From Hofstenia miamia (lineage: Eukaryota; Xenacoelomorpha; Acoela; Hofsteniidae), in assembly GCA_900660155.1 (NCBI GenBank), contig CABFPE010000154.1:559159-623158 (forward strand): a stretch of 64,000 nt of DNA, given 5' to 3'. The position numbers and the translations under genes are program-made. The notes beneath the pieces are model-generated. The model did not search any database, had not been told where the DNA came from, and worked only from the letters and a program-made list of their open reading frames with translations. This document shows, piece after piece, positions 24,525 through 34,859 of the stretch. Every line of letters starts with the position of its first letter. Within the stretch, counting starts at the first letter, position 1.

Positions 24525-25958
24525 ATTAAATGTAGTTTCTAAAATGTATGGATGGTTCAGCAAATTCGAAATTTTGTACTTTTGACAACTGTTTAATCGG
24601 TGTCATATCCTAAATGGCGAGGACAATAATATACAATGATTTTTTTGACGCCTGGCTGTTCAGATATTTCAAAGATTAACACATGTATTTTATATAAAAC
24701 ATTCATTTTAAAGCATTGAATATCTTTATGGAACTTTACTAAAAATAATAGGACGTTTGGTAAAAAATCCGACAGACTTTCTAAGAAATTGGATATTTAC
24801 TCATATCAGCTTAAACTAAAGATTTAAATTATTTTTTATCACGCCTTTAAAGTCACAAACCTTTGTTTCTTCTAAGCCTGTTAGGAAATTTTGGAATCTT
24901 GAGATTTTGACAAATCTATGGTATATTCTGCGTTATGGTGAAAATTTGTCATAAAATTGACGAAGGCACTTTATTGTGTTAACATTTTCATTGGAAAATT
25001 GGATTTTTACAAAAATAATCAGATTGAGTTCGTTCTTGGTGTTCAGATAATACAGCGCCAATAAAAGCAAGACTCGACTACATTATTTTCGCCCATGTCC
25101 CATTCGACACTTCGTGCTTGAGGTTTTGTAATTTAACACAAATATACACCCAGACTGGTTCAGGAACGTGCGCGTATAGAGGCTGTAAATGAAATAGAGA
25201 TGTGTATAAGAGACATGTGTTCACATTTGTCATTCTTGTAGTATTGTGTGAGTTATGACTGCTTAAAAATTTTATAGAAACCATCGCAAACTGTAAAAAA
25301 TATATCTGAGTTGTTTACGGTTAATATATGATATAAAATTGCTGTTTAACATTATTGTTGAGAAATAATACACTGTTTTCAGAATACGCAAAATTTCACA
25401 TGCACATAAATTGCATTGCATAAATACGTTCGTTTGATGCTTTGAAATATCATAATTTTAATCAACAAAGCGTTAGAAATATTGGATCAAGCATTGAGAA
25501 ATATTTTTTTCGAACAAAATATCGTGCAGAACATTTAGATGAACAATCTTAACAATCTTATTTTCGTTTTAAACAAGCAGCAACCTTGTTTCTAATTCGT
25601 GGTTGAAGCATGATGTACTGCAATGGAATCACAGCACTTAATTCAAAGTAGATATGCGCAGACACTCGGATAATGAAGGCTCCAAATTGCGGCAAATTAT
25701 GAAAATTTGTTCTAAAATTCAATCTAATTAATGCCGTTTCATTTGAAGGCCCGCATCTTATTACTGTTTGTGAATGACTTTTGAATATTAAATACTAAAA
25801 ATATAATATCAAAATTTTAATTCATCACATGTAAAACTATACATGGAGGAAAGTTGTTATTACCCAATGATAACCAAACACGAGCAGTAGTTCTAATAAT
25901 AGAGAAATTGTGTACTATATCAAAAAATTGGCTCAATGGTTTAAAGTATTCATACATT

Positions 25959-25961
<3 letters not shown>
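24525..25961. other. Sequence without recognised gene
   Basis: I find no coding or structural feature apart from the adapter-like match at 25198-25215. Confidence 0.6.
25198..25215 (+). other. Tn5/Nextera mosaic-end match (likely artefact)
   Basis: AGATGTGTATAAGAGACA is identical to the first 18 of 19 bases of the Tn5 mosaic end used in Nextera libraries. Its minus-strand translation gives CLLYTS, a peptide known from adapter-contaminated entries. It suggests a retained adapter or chimeric read join. Confidence 0.88.

Positions 25962-26008
<47 letters not shown>
25962..26008. repeat. (TA)n microsatellite
   Basis: About 23 TA units, immediately followed by a Tc1-like terminal repeat. Confidence 0.95.
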
Positions 26009-26009
<1 letters not shown>

Positions 26010-26012
<3 letters not shown>

Positions 26013-26164
26013 GTGCAGGACAAAATGCTTGGAACCTTTTCAGAAAATGAAGAATTTTGAAATATTAAGAAGTAATTTTGTTTCAAATTAGCGTTATAAT
26101 ACTAGAATAGTTCAATGCGGCAAAAGAATGAATATTGCAATGATTTACTTGCCGCTTCAAAATA
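26010..26164 (+). mobile_element. Tc1-like terminal fragment
   Basis: It begins with GACAAAATGCTTGGAACC just inside the TA tract. This resembles both ends of the Tc1-like element at 26745-28124. Only the terminal part is recognisable. Confidence 0.5.
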
Positions 26165-26712
26165 CAAGGTGAGCCAGAAGTTAGGGGGTAATACCAAAAA
26201 TATATTTTTTTAATGTAAATTAAGCATTTATTCAGTTTATATACGTTCACTGTAATGTAATGAATAATAAATGATACTTTTATTTACAAATACTCAAATT
26301 GTCCACCATTTACCTCGATGCACTCCAAAACTCTGTTCTCCATTGATGAACACACTTTGTGACAAAGCTCTGGAGTAATTGAATGAAAAGTGCTGGTTAT
26401 TCTTTCCTTCAACTTTTCCAAAGAACATGGTTTAGTACTGTATACCGCTTCCTTAATAACTCCCAGAGTAAGAAGTCAAGTGGAGTAAGATCGGGAGATC
26501 TTGGGGGTCACTCTAGTCCTCCCTGTCAGCCTATCAAACAATTACCAAAAAGTGCCAGTCAAGCACTTACGAGCCACGTTTCCATAATGCGCTGGGCATC
26601 ATCATGCTGAAACCAGCTAGATATAAACACTATTAATCCCAGCGCTTGGTAAATGTTTAGGTGAGTGATGAGAGATTTGTGTATCACTGCCCTAAAGTTT
26701 GGCCCACCCTAT
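26165..26712 (-). mobile_element. Deleted DDE transposon with about 30-bp TIRs
   Basis: The left end AAGGTGAGCCAGAAGTTAGG and the complemented right end AGGGTGGGCCAAACTTTAGG form imperfect inverted repeats next to TA. The interior retains only the 3' part of a transposase on the minus strand. Confidence 0.7.
26278..26640 (-). pseudogene. DDE_3-type transposase, C-terminal remnant
   Basis: Minus strand: FQHDDAQ, PPRSPDLTPLDFLLW and, at the end, RVLECIEVNGGQFEYL then stop. These match the C-terminal end of the widespread arthropod-type transposases with a helix-turn-helix (DUF4817) N-terminus. The second catalytic Asp and the late acidic box are seen. The N-terminal half is absent and there are in-frame stops. 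Confidence 0.75.
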
Positions 26713-26744
26713 ATACATGTAGTATTTCTATTTAACTCAATACT

Positions 26745-28124
26745 CACTGAACGTCAAAAAGGTTGGAACCATAATGAAAAATTAATATTTCAATGATCAA
26801 ATTTGCACAAATTGCACAAGATATATAAGATCAGGTTTGCTAACAAAAATATCTGTATAAATCAGTTTAATACTTTGTATGGTATCCTCTGGAATTAATG
26901 ACGGCATTTAGGCGACGTGAGTATGACTCATACCGTTTTTCTATAAAATCATCAGGTATTGATTGAAATGTTTCATCCACAAGCGTCCAAAATTCGGATA
27001 AGTTTTTTTGGATGCTGCCTCTCGATTTCTTTTTTGACTTGGGCCCACATATGCTCAATTAGATTTAGGTCTGGACTTTGTGAAGGCAAATCTAGTAGAA
27101 AGGCCATACCCGACACCTCCACGAACTGCTTAGCAGCCCTCGAATTGTGTGCTAGAGCACAATCCTGCTGGAAAATATCATAAGGTTCCCTTTCAAGTAA
27201 ATGAATATAATACCGGATATTGAGTGTTTAATCATATTTGATCAACTCCCGGCTACCATCTCGTTTAATGTATCCCCAGACCACTATGATTCCACCTCCA
27301 AACTTTACAGTCTTCTTTGTATAACGAGGATCCAAGCTTGCTTTACGGACTTGTGGTCTCCTTACATAAATTTATGCTGCTGATTAAGTTCAAACTTTGA
27401 TTTATCTCTAAGAAATACGAGCCCAAAATCTTCTGAAGAAATTACTATCTGTGCTCTGCAAAATTGAAGTCGATTCAATCTTTGCTTTTTTGATAGTAGA
27501 GGTTTATTTGCTGCAATTCGGCTGTATAATCCATATTTATTTCAAATTCTTTGCACTGATCTCAAAAGTTGCTGCTTTTTAACATCCCTAGGGTCGGATT
27601 GGGACAACCGTGTTAACTTCCGTACGACAGCAATTAAAATTTTGGGAGGCCATTACTTTTTTTGGTGTCATTCTTTCTTCTTCCTTATAAGTAGTAAAAA
27701 TTCGTGATATTGAGCTCTTAGGTATCTTGAGGATAAGAGAAATGTCTTTATGGGTTTTCCCTAAGGACTTCATGCGTATAACTGCTTCACATTTAGTGTC
27801 AAGAATGTGCTTTCCAGGCATAACGGCTGTAATTGAGGACCTGATGCAATAAACAAGCAATGAGCTACTACTGTGCTTATTAGGACGCAAACAAAAATTA
27901 TACACTGCTGGGTTCCAGCGTTTATGATGCGCCCTTAAACCAATTCAATTATCCAATCGATATCCCATGCCACTACGTACCAGCAGATTCCACCTTGTGT
28001 TAGCGCCGTAGTCACCCATCGCGCCACCCTCATACACTTAGGTCTAATTAAGTCACTGATTAAGTGGCGCGTGAGCAGCAATTAATTGGATTTGGATCCG
28101 AGGTTCCAAACTTTTTGTCGTGAA
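26745..28124 (-). mobile_element. Tc1-like transposon
   Basis: About 1.38 kb, the usual size for Tc1. The left end GTCAAAAAGGTTGGAACC and the complemented right end GACAAAAAGTTTGGAACC form inverted repeats, with TA outside each. A broken transposase fills the interior. Confidence 0.78.
26867..27823 (-). pseudogene. Tc1-like transposase
   Basis: Minus strand. The N-terminal paired-type helix-turn-helix starts MPGKHILDTKCEAVIRMKSL with GKTHKDISLIL and KSSISRI (27600-27823). The middle block is FGGGIIVVWGY. The catalytic part is FQQDCALAHNS to SPDLNLIEHMW (about 27030-27180), with 35 residues between Asp and Glu by my count. The end is SYSRRLNAVINSRGYHTKY. Frames shift several times, so it is inactive. 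Confidence 0.85.
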
Positions 28125-28139
28125 CTATATATATATATA

Positions 28140-29139
28140 NNNNNNNNNNNNNNNNNNNNNNNNNNNNNNNNNNNNNNNNNNNNNNNNNNNNNNNNNNNNN
28201 NNNNNNNNNNNNNNNNNNNNNNNNNNNNNNNNNNNNNNNNNNNNNNNNNNNNNNNNNNNNNNNNNNNNNNNNNNNNNNNNNNNNNNNNNNNNNNNNNNNN
28301 NNNNNNNNNNNNNNNNNNNNNNNNNNNNNNNNNNNNNNNNNNNNNNNNNNNNNNNNNNNNNNNNNNNNNNNNNNNNNNNNNNNNNNNNNNNNNNNNNNNN
28401 NNNNNNNNNNNNNNNNNNNNNNNNNNNNNNNNNNNNNNNNNNNNNNNNNNNNNNNNNNNNNNNNNNNNNNNNNNNNNNNNNNNNNNNNNNNNNNNNNNNN
28501 NNNNNNNNNNNNNNNNNNNNNNNNNNNNNNNNNNNNNNNNNNNNNNNNNNNNNNNNNNNNNNNNNNNNNNNNNNNNNNNNNNNNNNNNNNNNNNNNNNNN
28601 NNNNNNNNNNNNNNNNNNNNNNNNNNNNNNNNNNNNNNNNNNNNNNNNNNNNNNNNNNNNNNNNNNNNNNNNNNNNNNNNNNNNNNNNNNNNNNNNNNNN
28701 NNNNNNNNNNNNNNNNNNNNNNNNNNNNNNNNNNNNNNNNNNNNNNNNNNNNNNNNNNNNNNNNNNNNNNNNNNNNNNNNNNNNNNNNNNNNNNNNNNNN
28801 NNNNNNNNNNNNNNNNNNNNNNNNNNNNNNNNNNNNNNNNNNNNNNNNNNNNNNNNNNNNNNNNNNNNNNNNNNNNNNNNNNNNNNNNNNNNNNNNNNNN
28901 NNNNNNNNNNNNNNNNNNNNNNNNNNNNNNNNNNNNNNNNNNNNNNNNNNNNNNNNNNNNNNNNNNNNNNNNNNNNNNNNNNNNNNNNNNNNNNNNNNNN
29001 NNNNNNNNNNNNNNNNNNNNNNNNNNNNNNNNNNNNNNNNNNNNNNNNNNNNNNNNNNNNNNNNNNNNNNNNNNNNNNNNNNNNNNNNNNNNNNNNNNNN
29101 NNNNNNNNNNNNNNNNNNNNNNNNNNNNNNNNNNNNNNN
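28140..29139. other. Assembly gap (1000 N)
   Basis: Exactly 1000 N. It lies between a TA run and the 3' part of an LTR-B, so it hides the right end of the interior block and about 1 kb of the right LTR-B. Confidence 0.99.
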
Positions 29140-29454
29140 TGAGTCTACCATTGGTGATTCCTTTGACATCATCTGAGTGAAGTTGGATTAAATCGCAAAG
29201 ACCAATCATCTTCTAATGGATTGCTTCAGGTCAGGTTGATACCCATTGCACCATCTATCACTCTCAATCTAAATGAACAGTAGTTATCTGATGCATTAAG
29301 TGTAGCTAATGCCATATTAATTAAAGTTAAACAGTTAACTATTATGAAGAGAGAGAGGTGTTGGAGTCTGTCATACATTGAATAGTGATTAAACTGGACT
29401 TATGTTGAGCAAAAGCCTAAATTAAGTTAAATTTGATGTTGGCAAGATTCTACA
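29140..29454 (+). mobile_element. LTR-B, right LTR, 3' part
   Basis: The last 315 bases of an LTR-B, ending GGCAAGATTCTACA and followed by ATAT. It matches 21940-22288. Several CpGs of the left copy are TpG here (for example ACCGGAC versus ACTGGAC), and a stretch of about 31 bases found in the left copy (near 22100) is absent. Confidence 0.85.
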
Positions 29455-29484
29455 ATATGTTAATGCTTGGTAGCAGATGCTACA
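29455..29484 (+). repeat. LTR-C inserted in E3 X, final part
   Basis: ATAT, then GTTAATGCTTGGTAGCAGATGCTACA, the expected LTR-C terminus. It completes the LTR that was interrupted at 20938. Confidence 0.75.
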
Positions 29485-30399
29485 GGAAGAACAAATGGTT
29501 GTCACAATAAAACTAATGTTTATGAAGGCATTTACAAAAACCAAGCTAGAAGAACTCCTGAGACAATACAACCAATTAGCAGTGGATGTCAAGTGCATCA
29601 CTTCAAGAATAGTAATGATCGATCAAACACAACTGAAAATCAACTACCCAGCAAAAATAAGGTTAGCAACAGCTCCAACCACAACAGCATCATATAGAGA
29701 TATCAAAAAACAAAATGAAATGAAGATATTAATATGCATACCACCAGAAATGATTTTAATTCCAATGATACTCCTGAGGTGGAGACTGCTAAAGAAGTAA
29801 AAGTTGCTAAGGCCTTTATGCAAGAATACAAGTTATATGTAAATACAAAAGAGAAATCAAAGGTTATTGTCAAAATAGAAGAAAATAAAAAAGTCTAAAG
29901 AATAATGTTAAGGAACAACAATTGTGAAAGGGTATATATTGAGGGAGTCATAACTCCTTACCATTTTTACACAGAAAGGCAACTGATAAATGTACAATTG
30001 TAAGACTTGAAAAATAAGATTGAAAAACAAAAAAAATAAGCAGTAATACTCTTCTCAGGAATAAATGATGTGGTATGGTTAGACATATGGGACAAACAAT
30101 ATTGCTAGTATAACATCACCAAGAGAGTGGAAATAATTACAATAATGGGAATCAATAAGAATGATCCAAATGAAATAACAGAAGCAGTGGTCAGAGACAA
30201 TATCAGCTTTTTCAATAAGGTTGAGACAAATACATGGAGCCTAAGAAAAGTTTTTACATTTTTCTACCCAGAAACAGCAATACCAAACAAGCTGGCACAA
30301 ACAATCAGAGTCAACACACAAATGACCTTAATTATAAGAATAAACGGAATACACTTATTTTGGAAGTACTATGATATATTCCCAAAAAATATGAACCAT
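29485..30399 (+). pseudogene. E3 region X, C-terminal part
   Basis: Plus strand, resuming X after the LTR-C. It contains LEELLRQYNQLAVDVKCI (29477-29800), a hydrophobic segment ending FSGIND (near 30050-30075), then RVEIITIMGINKNDPNEIT and DNISFFNK (30127-30453). These match E4 43450-44320 and E1 311-1430. Frameshifts break it. A minus-strand LTR cuts it at 30400. Confidence 0.75.
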
Positions 30400-31424
30400 T
30401 GTAGCATCTTTTACCAGGCATTGATATCATGTTTGTCTGTTATTACATTATAACTGTTTGATATACTTGAGGGTAGAGATGTACTATTCATAAATGCATA
30501 GCCTTTACATTACTTAATTCCAGTAACTATAATTAAGTGAGAAAGCATTGCAGGGTCTCTAATAGCTGTTGATGATTGGGCATCAGCCCAAAGCCCATCA
30601 CCAAATCAAGAAACATCCTCTTTAACAAATGAGTTCCAGCTCTCAGTGCAGCAAAGTAATTTATGTGTGCCCTGTCCTAGCTTGGTGCTTACTCAAGCCT
30701 GGACACAATTCAACTTAGTCTCAATTTGTAAAGTGTAGTATATACTTGCAACTGAGCTGGTCACTAGCTGCTTGAATATATATACATAATTAGCCATTAC
30801 CAAAATATATTGGCTTTATTTAATTAAGATAAATAAATAGCAGCTTCCTATCCAACATATAATAGTCAAAACATGTAAGGTGCCATTATCAGTAACATTA
30901 TAGTCATGAATTTGGACGTACATTAATATAAAAATATAAACCTACATTTGGCTCACTAGCCTTATATCAAATTCGTATTGTTTGTACATGTAGGAAGTGA
31001 TTGATAGTTAGCTAAATGGAAATAAAAGCTCCATGTCCTATCCCTAACCTAAGTGCAGTTTCATGGCTTGGAATGTAGAACCTAGAATCATTCCTATTAT
31101 TGGATCCTTGCCACTACTGAACACCAACCATTTAGCTAGACATCATAGATAATGATCAAACTGTAATAAAACTAAAGATAATTCACAATTATTTCCCTCT
31201 ATTTATTCTTAAGTCCAAAAAGTACTTGTTGTTTTCAAATTTCAAATAATTTGTCTGCCAAGATGGCTAAAAATAATGGAAATGAATTCACAACCTTTGT
31301 TTAACCAAATTTGTTTATTCAACAGATACTAATTATAATTATTTTAACTGATAATTTCTTAGTTGCATAATACAAAATTAATCTAAGATAATAATTAATT
31401 TTACAATTTATTTTTAATTCCATT
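30400..31424 (-). mobile_element. LTR of the A/C type, minus strand
   Basis: About 1.02 kb. The plus strand starts TGTAGCATCTTTTACCAGGC, the complement of the usual LTR 3' end. The conserved CCAAGATGGCTAAAAATAATGG block lies near 31258-31280, and a TATAAA-like box is degraded. The far end runs into E5 integrase without a clear terminus. It separates plus-strand E3 from minus-strand E5, so a rearrangement is likely. Confidence 0.72.
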
Positions 31425-32850
31425 CAAAATGGTTCCTACCTATTCTTGCCACTACTCTTATTAGTTTGATTAATGTTTGATTCAATCTTTCCACAGCTGT
31501 ATTCTCCTGCAGATGGTATGCTGTTGTTTGCTTGCTGACTATCTCCAATAGTTTTGCCATCTCTTGGAACAGTCCACTCTCAAATTTTGGTCCTTTATTG
31601 GTTATTATCATTTCCATTGGACCAAGCTTTAGGATGCATTCTATCATCTATTTCTGCTGTTGTTTCTGCTGTTGTGTTTTTCATCAGGATCATTTTTGCA
31701 TATCTAGTGAAGTTGTCCACCATTACCAAAAGGTGCTAATATACCCCCTAGTCTGTTGATACCATCCCCAGATCAATTTGTACTATCTCATTGAGTTGTG
31801 TTGCAATGATTTTTTCCAATGGTGACCTTTGTGCTGGGAAGTGCTGTTTGATGTTTAATAGACATGTTTATTATTTTCTCTGTTACTTTCTGCATCACTG
31901 TAGTGATGAATCTAGCATTAAAGGTTTTTTCTGTCTGCATTATGACTAAGTGGCCTCTCTTGTGCACTTTCTTTATGAATTCTCTCTTGTAATATTCAGG
32001 GATCACAATTCTGTTGTTTTGTGCCTCAATATATGGTAGCCCATGTTTGTTCAGCTTCCATTTATACCATTTGTAGTAACTTGCTGTCAATTTTGATAGT
32101 GTTGTCTGTGGCTTTTTTTATGATTTCATTAAGTATTATGTTGTCTCTCTGTTTCTCTATTATTTCCTGTTCAGATATTTCTTCCTTCATTACTATTGGT
32201 AAGACTGCTTGCCCCTTTTTATCCACATTTATTTCAGGGTAATTCTTCAAACTCTGTGTATGGTATGAATTTTAACTGTTTCTTCTCTCCATCAACCACT
32301 GCAATGTCTCTCTGATATTCAGGTAATGATGTCTAGAAGTCTGCATTATTATGCAGCATAACTTTGCAGTGTTTGATTGAAAAAATAAATTCATTTAAGT
32401 ATTTGATCAATCATGATGCTATCCCTGACTAATCTCCAGAAAATTTTTTTAGCAGGCTAATCCATTATTGTCTATGTGTACTCTGAATTCAACTGATTAG
32501 AAAGTGTCTGAATTTCCTAATGCTTTCAATGAGTGCCAACATTTCCAGCTTCATTGATCCATAATTTTGTTTGCTTGCTTTCTGTTTTCAGCTAAAGAAT
32601 TGCATGGGTACCTCTTTTCTGTTTTTAGTTGTCCTAACATTGCTTCAATGACGACTTTTCTGGTGCTGCAAACTAAGATAAATTTTTCCTTGTAGTCTGG
32701 GGTATTTAGTGATGGTAACTTTGCTAGTTCTTCTTTGATATTGTCAATCTCTTCCTGTTCTTGCATGTTCAATACAAATGGTATTGATTTCCTCATGAGT
32801 ATGGTCATATCACAGTTTTTCAGTGATGTTCAGAATAAAAGTTCCATAGT
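31425..32850 (-). pseudogene. E5 integrase, RNase H and RT end
   Basis: Minus-strand pol fragment. The integrase core (31414-31647) has IITNKG, where E1 and E4 have IITDKG, so the second catalytic Asp is Asn. The Glu motif reads NTAVERLN. The zinc-binding part HKRGHLVI is in 31788-32090. The RNase H segment is about 32260-32530, and the RT connection with RKSIPFVLNMQEQEE is at 32551-32808. It is cut at 32850 by the minus LTR-B. Confidence 0.8.
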
Positions 32851-33738
32851 GTAGAATCTCGCCAACATCAAATTTAAAATAAATCAGGCTTTTGCTCAAC
32901 ATAATTCCAATTTATTTACTATTCAATGTATGACAGACTCTAATGCCTCTCTCTGTGTGTAATAGTTAGCTGTTTAACTTAATTAATATAGCATTATCTA
33001 CACTTAATGCATTGGATAACTACTGTTAATTTAGATTTGAGAGTGATCAATGGTGCAATGGGTATCAACCCAACCTGAAGCAATGCATTGAGGATATTTG
33101 GTCTTTGCAGGTTAATCCAGCTTTACTTGGATGACATCAAAGGAAATACCAATTATTGACTCAGTGCATGGAATTGTTGTCTCTGTAAACATGTGTGTGT
33201 AATTTGTTATCAACTTAGTGCATTGATTGTTCTTGTTATTATTGCGGTTAAATTATAAAAAGGCAGTAATGCAACCATCATGCTTCAGCTTATTATATTT
33301 CCCTACATATAATAACCCTACAGATATAAAAGTACATGTGAACCCTTTATACATGTGAAAAATCAAGATGGTCAGCAATAAATAAATGTTGTAAATTAGT
33401 CTGATCTCAGAGACTTTACTAATAGGCAATCAATCTAATATCACAGGAAAATGAGATCTAATAAACATTGCCTTCATCATGAGAGTCAACCTAACAATCG
33501 TAATAATAATGATAATTGTCGAGTAATGAATGATTGGAAAGCTATAACAAATAAAACTCCCTATTCTTACACCTAACCTAAAAGGGACATCAAGTAAACA
33601 ATGACTCCCAACTGCACTGCACTTTTGAATGGCTGTATGTGCTTGCCATTCCAGACTTCCTTTAACTGCAGTTGGGGACCACCGTCAGGATTACTCCAGT
33701 GCTTCTACAGTTTAGCTTTCCATTTAATTTAATAAAAT
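32851..33738 (-). mobile_element. LTR-B, minus strand, first part
   Basis: The plus strand begins TGTAGAATCTCGCCAACATC, the complement of the LTR-B end. It runs to CCATTTAATTTAATAAAAT, where E4 is inserted. It continues exactly at 45234 (AAATAACCTGAC). AAAT at 33735-33738 is the left duplication of E4. Confidence 0.88.
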
Positions 33739-33956
33739 TGTAGCATCATCCACATAAATCTCAAATAAGCTGAAAAACGTCAAGCAGAATGGATTAAGAT
33801 CAAAGAAAAAATTATTAAAAATATTGCAATCAAATCAATTAAATTTGTATAAGATTTATTTGTATTATTAAACTAAGAAACAACATGTGTCAAAAAAGAG
33901 AGATTAGTATCAGTCAATAAAAATACTTTTATATAAATGAGGGGGCAAAGTTGCTT

Positions 33957-33980
33957 CCATTATTTTTAGCCACCATCTTG
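33957..33980 (+). promoter_or_regulatory. Conserved LTR module (MEF2-like and YY1-like)
   Basis: CCATTATTTTTAGC (33957-33970) contains TTATTTTTAG, fitting the MEF2 pattern YTAWWWWTAR. CCATCTTG (33973-33980) fits the YY1 core CCATNTT. The module lies about 45-70 bases upstream of the TATA box. It recurs in the LTR-A, LTR-C and LTR-F copies of the window. Function is inferred only. Confidence 0.45.
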
Positions 33981-34024
33981 GCAGAAGTTAAATTTTGAAT
34001 ATAGAGGTACTTTTCTGAAATTAC

Positions 34025-34033
34025 TATAAATAG
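34025..34033 (+). promoter_or_regulatory. TATA box of E4 5' LTR
   Basis: TATAAATAG, conserved in position in most LTR-A and LTR-C copies. Probably the promoter for element transcription. Confidence 0.6.
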
Positions 34034-34841
34034 ATTAAAAACCTTGTAAGAATTTGATAAAGAATTTTACTTGGAATTCTTAATTTGTTCTTCTTTAACA
34101 GTTTGGATATTTAATACAAAGTTGAGCTAATTGGGCCATGTTTAGTAGTGGTCTGGATCCATCACAGAGAACAATTCTAGGGTCTCTGTGCCAGATCATG
34201 AAAGTGCACATAAGTTAGGTATAGGGGTTTTCTCTTGATTGGCTGTCTAGCATTTCCTTACTACATGTATTAAAATAATTGATTGTCACCAAATGGTTGG
34301 ATGACCAAAATTTAGGAAATATATTAATACTATTTTAGATCTAAATTGATGACCCATAAATGGCCGATAAAGTGACCATACATGTACTAAGTTATAAATG
34401 TATGTTAGGAAGTTTTTCAAACAAGATATATTTAAACAAGCCAATATATTTTTGGTAATGGCTACATGTAATATTTAACAAACAACTAGTAACAAGTCAG
34501 GTTGTGAGTAGATAAAGCACTTTCACGAAATAGAGTTTAAGTCGAGTTAGGGAACACATAAACTATATTGATTGAGCTGAGAAGTGGCACTCAACCATGG
34601 ATGGAATGATGAAACTGGATGTGGAGATCCGCGTTGGGCAGATGCCCATTAGAGATCATTGTGGAGATTACCACATGGCTTTGTCACCTAAAGAGTAAAT
34701 GGTTAATTCCAGGTTACATAAGTTAATGGAAGCAACAATTCAAGCAGTATGTAACAAGTAAATCCTTACCCGCAATAACACAGCTAATGTTATACAGTAA
34801 CATTAGATAAACAGTGACAATGCCTGGTAGAGGATATTACA

Positions 34842-34859
34842 TGGCAACCATGACAGCCA
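34842..34859 (+). promoter_or_regulatory. Primer binding site of E4
   Basis: TGGCAACCATGACAGCC immediately after the LTR. It resembles a tRNA-Arg primer complement, with 12 of the first 14 bases by my recollection of the 412/mdg1 site. It contains an ATG (34850) in frame with a short open stretch of gag. Confidence 0.65.

Larger units (their letters stand above)
22289..28139. other. Interior of the LTR-B-bounded unit (no gag-pol)
   Basis: 5.85 kb between the left LTR-B and the second gap. I find no protease, RT or integrase. The base following the LTR is C, then TGGATTG, which is only a weak primer-site candidate. The block holds a palindromic MITE-like element, one helix-turn-helix ORF, a (TA)n tract and two DNA-transposon relics. 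It could be the interior of a non-autonomous LTR element or a misjoined contig. Confidence 0.6.
33739..34841 (+). repeat. E4 5' LTR (LTR-A)
   Basis: 1103 bp from TGTAGCATCATCC to GAGGATATTACA. It holds the conserved upstream module, a TATA box and, at its very end, an in-frame ATG (ATGCCTGGTAGAGGA) that stays open across the primer site into gag. Confidence 0.92.
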
